A stretch of 64,000 bases of DNA from Akebia trifoliata (taxonomy: Eukaryota > Streptophyta > Magnoliopsida > Ranunculales > Lardizabalaceae). The stretch spans positions 26,629,756 through 26,693,755 of the forward strand of contig CM030707.1 of the NCBI GenBank assembly GCA_017979445.1, in the 5' to 3' direction. Positions 34,640 to 43,894 of the stretch are shown here, one piece after another. The notes under the pieces are model-generated. The model saw only the letters and a list, made by a program, of their open reading frames with translations, was not told where the DNA came from and did no database searches. Position 1 is the first letter of the stretch, and the number at the start of each line of letters is the position of its first letter. The translations under genes were made by a program, and so were the position numbers.

Positions 34640-35300
34640 TGGTTTGAAATTCGATATGGATCCGGCTTGTAGTGGATCTGGGTCGTGGACCCAGCTGAAA
34701 TGGATCTGGGTCGTGGACCCAGTTGAGTCGGTTTGGGTCGTGGACCCTGTTGTAAATTGATCTGGGTCGTAGACCCAGTTGGATTGGATCTGGGTTGTGG
34801 ACACAGTTGGATTGGATCTGGGTTGTAACCCAATTGAAAAATTGATCTGGGTCGTGGACCCAGTTGGATTGGATCTGGTTCGTGGACCTAGTTGAATTGG
34901 ATCTGGGTCATGGACCCAATTGGAAATAGATCTGGATCGTAAACCCAGTTGAAAATGGGTCTGGGTCGTGGACCCAGTTGAAACGGATCTGGGTCTTGGA
35001 CCCAGTTGTAGTGGGTTCGGATCTGGGTCGTAAACCTAGTTGAAAATGGGTCTGGGTCGTTGACCCAGTTGAAATGGATCTGGGTCTTGTACCCAATTGT
35101 AGTGGGTTCGGATCTGGGTCTTGGACCCAGTCGGTATGGATTTAGATCTGGGTCGCGGACCCAGTCAGTATGGATATGGATCTGGGTTGTAAACCCAGTT
35201 GAAATGGGTTTGGATCTGGCTCGCGGACCCCATTGGAAATAGATTTGGGTCGTAAACCCAATTTTGGCTGGTACGGGTGGTGGGCCCGATTTAAATGGAT
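34640..35300 (-). repeat. 28-34 bp hairpin array in element B leader
   Basis: About 22 units of GATCTGGGTCGTGGACCCAG plus a variable 8-14 bp linker. The core is CTGGGTC, loop GTG, GACCCAG, a 7-bp stem. Two units are compensated: TGGGTT with AACCCA (34819-34832) and CTGGGTT with AACCCAG (35182-35198). The loop varies (GTG, CTT-like, GCG). Many units have one mismatch. Confidence 0.92.
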
Positions 35301-35520
35301 ACGAGTGGGGATCCGGTTTGCAAGACTATTTCGAGTTGGAGAATCCGTAAATTCTCCCCCCCTTTTTGTTTTTTTTATTTTTTTTTTGTTTTTTTTTTTG
35401 TTTTGAAAATATTAATTAACAAATCCATTTTACTTAACTCGTCTAAAACTTGGGATTTTTCTAAAGGTGAAGTTAATGTTTGATCAATTGTAAGTGGGCC
35501 CCTTCAAAAAATGATGGACT

Positions 35521-35525
35521 GTCGT
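35521..35525. repeat. Target-site duplication GTCGT, left copy
   Basis: Matches GTCGT at 40573-40577 and brackets the solo LTR between them in the element B leader. Confidence 0.85.
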
Positions 35526-36879
35526 TGAAAGCGCCCTCGATCCGCGGGGTGCGCGGATCTGCTTTTGACCCTTGACGTTTGGGAGTCGCCACCTAGTTAT
35601 TACGGTCTAGGAACCGTTCAATGACTCTAAATAGATAAAGGACTAATCTAAAATAGAAAAAATTGAATTCGGGGATCATGTTACGGGGTTGGAAGGTGTT
35701 AGGCACCAACCCCACCCGGCCAAAGACGGTCTCTACTAACTTCCCAAATAAATTACATTGCTAAAAACCTAGATAAAAATAAAAAAATAAAAAAAGTTAT
35801 ACCTTTCCGATAGCAAAGACTTTGTTCCCTCAGATCTAACAAAAATAGCTCCTTGTACCGTACTCCCTTGCTTCGTTCTGTCTCCGGATTTGATTTCGGA
35901 TCTCCAAGACAAGGTATCTCCTTATTTTTGGATCTGGACTCTTCGAGTTTATTATGGATTTTGAAACGTTTTTGGAGGGCTTTTAGGTGTTCTTTAGGCT
36001 AAAATTGAAGGAGGGATGTTAGGTAAGGAGTTGGGGCTCCAAAACTAGGGTTTATGGGAGGCTAGGGGGGCTTTTAGACATACTTCTCTTAGGGTTTATG
36101 ATTTGATATGAAAATATTAGTTTGTGTTATTTATGAAATTTTTTGTGTGAAATGGTCATGAACTTAATGAGGGGCATTTTCGTAATTTTGTCAAATTCTG
36201 TTAAAATTGGCGAAATGATTTATTTGGTTTCGATTTGTTGTTTTATGTGTTCGAAAGAGTTTTCCTAATCGTAACGTAGGCTCTAGGGTCTTTTTGATAT
36301 TAGGGGTATTTTGGTAATTTGGTCATTTTTAGTGATTTTTATCGTAAAGCTTCTTTTTGGTTTGCAAGATGATGATTTTTATGTTTCTGGGATCGTATTT
36401 TCCTAGCATAGCGTGGTTTCTAAGATTTTGTCAGTTCGAGATACCTCATCCGGATTTCTGAAACATTTCTGGTAACAAAATAAAGCAATGGAATAAACAT
36501 CCATCATTGGGAATCATTCCGATCGGGTTGATGTAGACACCCCATTATTGCATCTGCCTAATTCGACAATTCGTCACCCGATTTTGGTGGATTCTTAATG
36601 ATGAATATAAAAGAACTCGAAGGCTTGTGAGTACTGCTTGGTTCTTTCTGTTTCTAGTTTCTTTTCATCCTCCCTACTCGTCACTACTCTACCTAGAAAT
36701 TTACGCACGCTTAGGATCGCTACATCTTACACCTGACTTAGCAAGCACGTACGCATAGGTTCGTTACACAAATCGATAACTTAGAGACCTCGCTACGCTA
36801 GAAAAATATAACTTTAGAACTTAGAAATACTCACACAGTGACTAAAAGAAAACTCACGTTGAAATTCCTAAAAATCTGT

Positions 36880-37168
36880 AAAAATCACAAAAATGACGAA
36901 AATACCCTTCATAAATTTTTGATGTCCGAAAAGTCTCAAAAGTACCCCCATTGCAGTCAGAACGTGATTTCGAGTCTAACGGGACCCAAATCGATGAAAA
37001 CAGAGAAATTGGTAAAAATTTGTAAAAAATCATCAAAATGACGAAAATACCCCTCATAAATTTCGGATGTCCGAAAAGTCTCGAAAGTACCCCCATTGCA
37101 GTCAGAACGTGATTTCGAGTCTAACGGGACCCAAATCGATGAAAACAGAGAAATTCAAGAAAAATCGT
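36880..37168 (+). repeat. 145-bp tandem duplication in type-D LTR
   Basis: Two near-identical copies, offset 145 bp (AATGACGAAAATACCC at 36892 and 37037), both containing CCCATTGCAGTCAGAACGTG. Confidence 0.9.
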
Positions 37169-37199
37169 CAAAATGGCCAAAACGCCCCTTAACATCTAA

Positions 37200-37925
37200 C
37201 TCTAACATAGAGACCTTGATCCCTAGGAAAATAAAATTCAAATAAAAAATTAAACCAAAATAAAATTCAAATTGAAAATTAAACTAAAATCCAAAATTTA
37301 AAATTAATTTAAAATCGTAAAATCAAATTAAATTTTAATACAAAATAAAAATTACATTTTCAAGAAACCGATTAAAATACAAAATCAAAATCAAAATCAA
37401 ATTGAAAATCAAGTTAAAAATCACTCAACCAATTAAAATGCAAAATTGAATTAAAATTTTAAATTAATCAACCGAATCGACCAACCAAAAATCTAATTAA
37501 CAAATTAAAACCGTTCGATCACATTTAAATCGAAATCCAATCAACCGACCAATTAAAAATTGAAATCAATTTAAATTTCAAATTAAAATGCAAATTAATT
37601 AATCCATTCAAAATGTAAATTAAAAATTAAATTCAAGTTAAACAATTAAAACTCAAATTAAGATCGAATCACCCAACCAATTAAAATGTAAAATCGAACG
37701 ATCAATCAATCAAAAAATCGAAATCAAATCAACCAACAACCAAATTTAATATCAAAATTCAAATTAAATTTTAATCGAAATTCAAAATTTAAAATAAAAT
37801 ACAAATTCAAATGTAATTTAAAACATCAAATTAAATTTTAATCAAAACATCGACTAAAATAAAAAATAAAAAATAAAAAAATTCGAAATCAACCAATCGG
37901 AAGGAAAATTAAACCGACCAATTAT
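37200..37925 (+). repeat. A-rich low-complexity tract (AAATTAAA / CCAATTAAAA)
   Basis: Long run of A-rich phrases with scattered AACCGACCAATTAA motifs. No gene. Confidence 0.85.
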
Positions 37926-39449
37926 GACTCATTGACGGAGAGTTACCGTAGTACGAGTAGCGTAGGATCCCCCTCTTTCATTCTTTAAAAAAAATAAAAA
38001 ATAAAAAAATTCAAAAATAAAAAAAGAAAGAAGAAGAAACCACGTTTCTTCTTCTTCCCCACGTGCTCCCATGGTCTTCTTCTCCAACTCCTCCTTCTCT
38101 ATTTTCTCCAACAACCCACGTTTTGGACCACCCACATAGCAGCCACGTTCTTCTCCTCCTCTTCACTCTCTCCCTTGATCTCTCCCATCAACCCACGTCC
38201 TCTACCCTTCTTCTTCTTCACAACAAAAATCAACAACATTCTCTCACGTTTTTTGCTAGATAACCACCCATACAACTACCCACATCTCCACCCTCTCTCC
38301 CCTCTTTCTCTCACGTTTTTATGGGAGGGAATGACTATAAAAAAAGAGCAAGAGGAACCAAGAAGGGGGAGTGCTCGGGGTTGACTGTCATTTTTTCAAA
38401 AAAAGAAGAAGAAGAAAAACGTTTTTTTCTTTTGGCTGCCATTAAAAACCAGCAACTTCAGCTCCTTCATCTCTTTGATCTCTTCATCTTCTTCTCTCTC
38501 ATGTTTTGAACAGCCCTTCTCCCCATGTTAGAGCAAAACCAGTAGCTATTGCAACCCTCCATTCATATCTAAAATCGTCCAAAAACAGTAGCTATCAGGC
38601 CTTCCTTCCATCTTCACCTTGCTGCCATTTTTTAGTTCTCCATTAAAAATCTGCAACTATCTCTTAGCCTACAACCTTCTTCCCAAAAAAAAAAAAACCT
38701 GCAACATACCTTCACCTACTTCCTCATTTTTTATAGCAGCCATAAACCAGCCTGTAACACTCTTCATCCTCACAGTTTTACAACCTAACTCAGCTCTCAC
38801 TTAATTTGATTTTTGCAACCGACTCAGCCTTCTATTCATCCTTATTATTAGCAACCCATGGAGCATCTCTATCCTCACAGTTAGTATCCCCAAAAGCCAT
38901 TGGTTCAATCTTTTTTTTTTCATAACTCTCTCAATTTCGGCCTTTAAGCAAGCTCATAGCCATTAAGCAAGCCTAGACCAACTCGATTTTGGGAACAGGC
39001 TTCTTAAAAGCACGCAAGATCACAACAATTACTCACACATCATTTCGAGTTCTTTTTGAAGGAATTCACACATCCGAAATTATTCGATAAAGGTAAATTT
39101 TTATTTTCATTTTTATTTTTATTTTTTTTTTTTTTTTTTTTTATTGTTTCTTGATTTCATATGCATTTGAAATAATTCATTGATTTTTGGGGTATACGTG
39201 GCATTAATGACAATGTTCGAGTTTACGAATTATTAACGTATCAATTCACCTATATTTTTTTTGATTAATAGATCGATTGAATAAATTCACGTATACCAAG
39301 TTGATGGACCGACTCATTGGATGTTAATATTTATCGGGTTGATTCATCACTTTTTGATGTTGTTGGGTCGACTCATAAATGTTGATTTTAATCGACTCAA
39401 TAAAAATTAATGGTGTACACTAAACATAAAAAATAAAAAATCGATTTTC

Positions 39450-39990
39450 ACAATAAAAATTACGAGTCAACTCGCTGATTTTGGGGGACATCGAAAATTT
39501 GAATCGGTTTTATTTTCAAATTGTGCACGTGGGTTAAATCACATATTTAATACATGTGGTGATTTTAAAAAATAATCAACGATTATTTTGATTAACCAAT
39601 TGCGAGTCGACTCGTTGATTTTTGGTACATTGGAAATTTGGTTCGATTTTTTTAGAAATTGTGCACGTGGGTTAAATCACATATTTAACACATGTGGCAA
39701 TTTTTAAAAATAATCAAAGATTATTTTGATTAACAAATTCCGAGTCGACTCGCTGATTTTTGATACATTGGAACTTTGGTTCGATTTTTTTAGAAATTGT
39801 GCACGTGGGTTAAATCACATATTTAATACATGTGGCGATTTTTAAAAAAAAATCAAAGATTATTTTGATTAACAAATTGTGAGTCGACTCGCTGATTTTT
39901 GGGACATTGGAAATTTGAATCGATTTTATTTAAAAATTAAACATGTGGCTAACTCACCAATTTAATACATGTGGCAACTCAAAATTTGCA
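39450..39990 (+). repeat. 139-bp tandem repeat with SalI-type palindrome
   Basis: Nearly four copies spaced 139 bp, marked by CGAGTCGACTCG at about 39603, 39742 and 39881 and a variant at 39463. Each copy also has TGTGCACGTGGGTTAAATCA. The 12-bp palindrome is self-complementary in full. Confidence 0.88.
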
Positions 39991-40311
39991 AGTTAACCCA
40001 TTGAATTTAATGCACGTGACGACTCAGAAATCAAATTTCTTTGATAAATATCATCAATGAGTCAATTCATTAATTTCATATACGTGACATTGAAAATCAA
40101 TTTTCTATTATTCAAAGTATGATCGAATTGATCCATTAATTTTTGGTGTCATGTATGCCTCATTAAATCATGTAATTATTTTAACCGTAGGATTTGTTTA
40201 GTAAATCCAGTGCAATTTGATGATGATTGGACCCTAGTTTAATTTTTAGTCTTTGAATGTTGACCGTAGGATATTTTTGGATCGCAGTAGAGACTGGTCA
40301 TCTTGATCAGG

Positions 40312-40343
40312 CGGGTTCGGTGCCTAACACCTTCCGAAATCCG
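40312..40343 (+). promoter_or_regulatory. Conserved-loop hairpin in type-D LTR
   Basis: Arms CGGGTTCGG and CCGAAATCCG (one bulged A) enclose TGCCTAACACCTT. Same loop as in types A and B with a different stem. Confidence 0.75.
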
Positions 40344-40605
40344 TAACCTGACCCCTTACCCATCTCGTTGATCCACGGACCGACCCATATCCATTTGGAG
40401 TTAATTTTGGTTCCTAGACCTAAACTAGGTGGCGACTCCCTAATCTTTTAAAAATCCCCGAGAAACATAGATCGGACCCCTAATCCGCTATTTAGCGGAC
40501 GGCCGCGGGGGTCGAGGCGATTTCAGTTGACGAGTTGATTAATCAGGCGAGTTCAAAAATGAGGTGTCTACAGTCGTGTTCATAATGTAGGGTCAAGTTC
40601 ACTCT

Positions 40606-40825
40606 GGTCCGTGTTAATGGCACGAATAGGGTCTACATTCAGTCATCCGTGTTTTGGGCACGGATGAGACATTCATTGTTTCAACTGTGTTCCAAATACG
40701 AATGACGCATATTCTGTCTCAACCGTGTTCCCAACGCGGATGATGTACATTATGTCTCAACCGTGTTCCCAACACGGATGATGTACATTTTGGTCTATCC
40801 GTGCCATGGACACGGACCAGAATGA
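40606..40825 (+). repeat. Hairpin array 3 (ATCCGTG / CACGGAT type)
   Basis: Six palindromes about 38 bp apart, such as ATCCGTG with CACGGAT, AACCGTGTT with AACACGGAT, and the closing TCCGTG with CACGGA followed by CCAGAATGA. Same orientation and closing motif as arrays 1 and 2, but located in B's leader. Confidence 0.88.
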
Positions 40826-41553
40826 AATCCAGTTTCTGGAAATTCACAGAATCGTTTCTTTGCCCCTGTTTTCCATGCCTCCCCTCACTGTTTTTGCTTT
40901 CATTCCCTGTTTTCTCTTTTTCTTTTGTTTGTGTACATGTATGATGCAACACACTTCCCTTTTCTTACCTAAGGGAAGGAAAATGAAAAAAAAATAAAAG
41001 CATCATACGATCTATACAACCATGCCTTCTTGGGCTTATACTATGGGCTTCGAGACCCCGACAACAATAGTTGCATACAACATTATTTTGGGGGTCGATG
41101 TAACATTAAAAACTTGTGTCCTAACTCATCTAGCCAGGCACATGCATGAGTTTAATAGGTGGCTTCAAGGATACCTGATTTTCAAACCTCGATGCATACC
41201 GAAGTACACACATCGTTGGTTGGTGATCGGGTTTGATGTGTTCATTCCCGACACTTGAAATAACAATCTCAAGCCGTAGAACTACTAAGCATCAGGGCTA
41301 TGTATATTGAGGGTGGGATGACTTGGAAGTGAGGCTATGCTCGCAAGTGCACGTGTAATAGGATTTTTTTTCATTCATTTTCATCGTCCCCCTTACAAAT
41401 CAAAAATAGCATGAGTGAATAGATATTACAATTTGGACTCGAAGAATAGAAATAAAAATAAGAAAACAAGAGACAAACAACAAACAAACAATGTTAGTAA
41501 ACAAACCTCTTTTTTTTTCAAAACAACTGAGTTGTCACGAGGGATGAACTATG

Positions 41554-41573
41554 GGTTCCCAGTGGAGTCGCCA
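41554..41573 (-). other. Primer-binding site of element B
   Basis: TGGCGACTCCACTGGGAACC, two bases after the 5' LTR end. This fits a tRNA 3' end; tRNA-Arg is the primer reported for Ogre elements. Confirm by matching it to the species' tRNA set. Confidence 0.8.
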
Positions 41574-41747
41574 GCTGTAGATACGTGATTTTCGTCATTA
41601 CGACAGTCACATTTACGATGAATTAGAGTCGCCACCATTCAAATTGTAAGTGGGTGTGAATGGTCACCCAATGCACATTTTTGACATTTTAGTAACTCAC
41701 GATGCATAAGGGGTAATCAATCTTGGGATTCGGGTAAGCGCTTGGTT

Positions 41748-41782
41748 GGAGAAAAGGGAAGGGGTTAGGCACCCTTTTCTCC
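41748..41782 (-). promoter_or_regulatory. Conserved-loop hairpin in element B LTR
   Basis: Minus-strand arms GGAGAAAAGGG and CCCTTTTCTCC (11 bp, perfect) enclose TGCCTAACCCCTT. About 175 nt before the LTR end. Confidence 0.82.
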
Positions 41783-42261
41783 CAGCCAAATGGCGGTAAT
41801 CTCTACGCAACTCGGTCATTTTAATTTTTTAAAAGGTGAAAAAGAAAATGCCACGTGTGTGCATTTTGTACCCTAGATAGGGATTCATTTTCGACTTGAT
41901 CATAGGGTCATTTCATTGATGGAAATGACCCTTATGAACCTTTAGTATTGGGGTTCACTCATTTAAAATAAAAATAAAAGAGAAGAAGGGGATGTTAGAA
42001 GAGGGAGAATGAGAGGATAGAGAGAGAGAGGGAGGGTGCACTTCGAACCCACCTTGTACTCTTAAACTTCTTTTCTTCTTCTTCTTCTAGACTTCTCTTG
42101 AGTCTTCTTAAGTCCTTAGTAAAATGTGAGAGAATATATATTTTTTTTTTGGGTGAGAGATTAGTGTGGGATTAGAGAAGAGATGAGGAGAGAAAGTAGA
42201 TTTTTGTTTTTTTTTTTTTTTTTGTGAGACTTGGTAACCATTTTTGGGATGAGGGTAGAGG

Positions 42262-42269
42262 TATTTATA
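42262..42269 (-). promoter_or_regulatory. TATA box of element B 5' LTR
   Basis: TATAAATA on the minus strand, in the middle of the LTR. Same motif at 12859-12866. Confidence 0.65.
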
Positions 42270-43894
42270 GATGTTTGGAGGGGGTTTGGGGGTATAATGG
42301 GGTGAAAGTTTGAAAAGAGGGATAATGGCATAGGTTTTAAGGATGGAAGGTTTGAAATTTAGAATGAAAGTGAGGGTATTTGTGTAAAGGATGAAAATGA
42401 GTGAGGTTTTGATCCAAATGGTTTGGATCCTATCCATTTGGGTAGAGTGTTTGGTGGGATGAGATGAATGATGATTGATGGGGGAATGGGGGTGTAAGAG
42501 GGTTGTTTAGAGAAGGAGTGTTAGATTGGTTGAAGAGGTGAGGTGTTTAGATTTAGGAGAATGGGTTGTGTAAGAGGTGGGTAGATTGGTTTTTGAGAGG
42601 AGAAAGGGGGTGATGCCATGTGACATATGAGATGAGATAGTGTGGTGATGAGATTGGTTGATTGGTTGATGGTGGTTGTTTGATTAGAGAGAGAGGTATG
42701 GGTAGTTAGTTGATTATGAGGGGAGTATGGGTTGAGATGATTTTATTGGAGTATTTTAAGGAAGATGATGGGTAAAGATATGGGTGGTGATGTGGGTGGT
42801 TGATGATGTTAGAAAATGGTGATGGATTAAGGTATGGGTTGAGGTATGGGTGGTTGTTGATGTTAGAGAAGGGAGATAGGTTAGGTTAGGGTAGGGTATG
42901 GGTTGAGGTGATTTTGGAGGGAGGTGATATGGGTTAGATGGATTGTTTAGAGAATGGTGATGGGGGTAAGTGATTAGATGAGGGAGGTGAAGGGTGGTGA
43001 TGACATGTGTCATCTTTTGATGTAGAGAGGGTGATTAGTTGATGTGGGTAAGGGTTGATGGGTTAGGCTTGAGGGTTGATGGGTTAGGCTTGTGGGTTGG
43101 ATAATGAATAGGGTATGGATAGTGGCTTGTGGATTTTTGATATATTGGGCTTGGGCTTTTAGAGAGTTGTAGGTTATTTTGATTTGGATGGGGTTTGATT
43201 TGAATGGGATTTTTGAAAGTGGGTTTATTCTATGGTTTAGGTAACATAGGATTGATTTTAGGTTAAGGGTAAGATGGAAAATTGGTTTTTATAAATTTGA
43301 GGGTTCATGGGCCCTGAACGGGCTTTATGGTGTTTGCGAATTCGGAGGTGGGGCGGTGGAAGGTAGATGAAGGGTAGGTATCCCAAGTCCCACATTTTTT
43401 CATTTTTTTATCTTTTTAGGATTTTTAGAAATTATTAAATTGATTAAAATGTCACATGTTGGCGAATCGGGCTTTTTAGGCCTGTTGGAAAATTTCATCG
43501 AGCGTTCGGTTATTCTTGAATATAAAGGTGGAGCGGTGATGTTGAACACGTATAAGATGGGTCACAACCCTTTTTATAGGTCCCCTAGACCATTGGGAGG
43601 TCTTAGGGGCCTCAGTTTACTCAAAATTGCCGTTTTTTTATGTTTTGGGCCTTAGAGGCCCGTTGGCCTATTTCGTTGGAAAATCGATATTTTGAATGAA
43701 GCGGAGCATATCGAGTTTTCCGAATCCTTTTGGTGGACCTACTAACCCATTGAGAGGTGTTAGAGGCTTTAATCTTGGCGAAAGTGTCGTATTTTAATGC
43801 TTCGGGTCTTCGAGGCCTATTGGCCAAATTTATTGAAAAATTACTATTTTTGGGCCCTTTCGAGTGATGGCCCGTTCAAATTGGGGTGTCTACA

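Larger units (their letters stand above)
36532..40525 (+). mobile_element. Solo LTR, type D (3994 bp), GTTGA target duplication
   Basis: Begins TGTAGACACCCC, ends GGCGATTTCA, and is flanked by GTTGA at 36527-36531 and 40526-40530. It is related to type A at both ends but is more than twice as long. It contains a 145-bp tandem pair, a 700-bp AAATT-rich tract, 139-bp repeats, the conserved-loop hairpin at 40312-40343, TGGCGACTCC at 40430-40439 and a TCCGCTA/TAGCGGA hairpin just before its end. No internal region, hence a solo LTR. The short frames at 38063-38804 are low-complexity and I do not call genes. Confidence 0.94.
35526..40572 (-). mobile_element. Solo LTR, type A, minus orientation, split by another LTR
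   Basis: LTR parts are 40572-40531 and 36531-35526 (about 1.05 kb in total, so roughly 700 bp of the usual 1.77 kb is missing from the middle, near 36100). Ends are TGTAGACACC and GCGCTTTCA, flanked by GTCGT. It carries the conserved-loop hairpin with a perfect 8-bp stem (35685-35713), TGGCGACTCC on the minus strand at 35582-35591 and a GC hairpin at its 3' end. It interrupts B's leader. Confidence 0.92.
40573..41575 (-). mobile_element. Element B leader, PBS-proximal part
   Basis: Runs from the PBS at 41554-41573 to the solo LTR insertion at 40572 and resumes at 35525. It includes hairpin array 3. Plus-strand frames at 40806-40997 and 41022-41258 carry no known domain. A copy of its PBS-proximal part lies at 11442-12158. 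Confidence 0.85.
8959..43894 (-). mobile_element. Element B: giant Tat/Ogre-like LTR retrotransposon with nested insertions
   Basis: Boundaries are TG at 8959 and CA at 43894 with ACAAA on both sides. Components in minus-strand order: 5' LTR 43894-41576, PBS, leader with hairpin arrays (40573-41575 and 32780-35525), gag, protease, G-patch spacer, RT, RNase H, archaeal-type RNase H, integrase (ending at 25348), two genes on the opposite strand (18821-23896), polypurine tract and LTR. Nested within are solo LTR 35526-40572 and a type-A element at 9275. Beyond the 3' LTR a second leader and part of a third LTR are present, giving a tandem LTR-internal-LTR remnant. Large size, dual RNase H, repeat-rich untranslated regions and a TGGCGACTCC-type PBS fit the Ogre/Tat group; element assembly is my inference. 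Confidence 0.85.
41576..43894 (-). mobile_element. Element B 5' LTR (2319 bp)
   Basis: On the minus strand runs TGTAGACACC to ATCTACA, with 6-bp inverted termini TGTAGA/TCTACA. Outer end is next to ACAAA (43895-43899), inner end next to the PBS. It aligns along its length with 12159-14452. TATA box at 42262-42269 on the minus strand. The conserved-loop hairpin at 41748-41782 has a perfect 11-bp stem. The plus-strand frame at 43440-43655 and minus-strand frames here have no recognisable product. Confidence 0.94.

Noticed and set aside
35060..35242. Gly/Leu/Trp-rich frames across the 28-bp array
   Set aside because: Translation of the tandem repeat, same on both strands.
25526..35526. Minus-strand gag-pol belonging to the type-A element rather than to B
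   Set aside because: The type-A LTR at 35526-40572 has GTCGT on both sides and is therefore a solo LTR; gag-pol joins the B leader instead.
38063..38804. Short frames in the type-D solo LTR
   Set aside because: Pyrimidine-rich low complexity, no homology recognised, inside an LTR.
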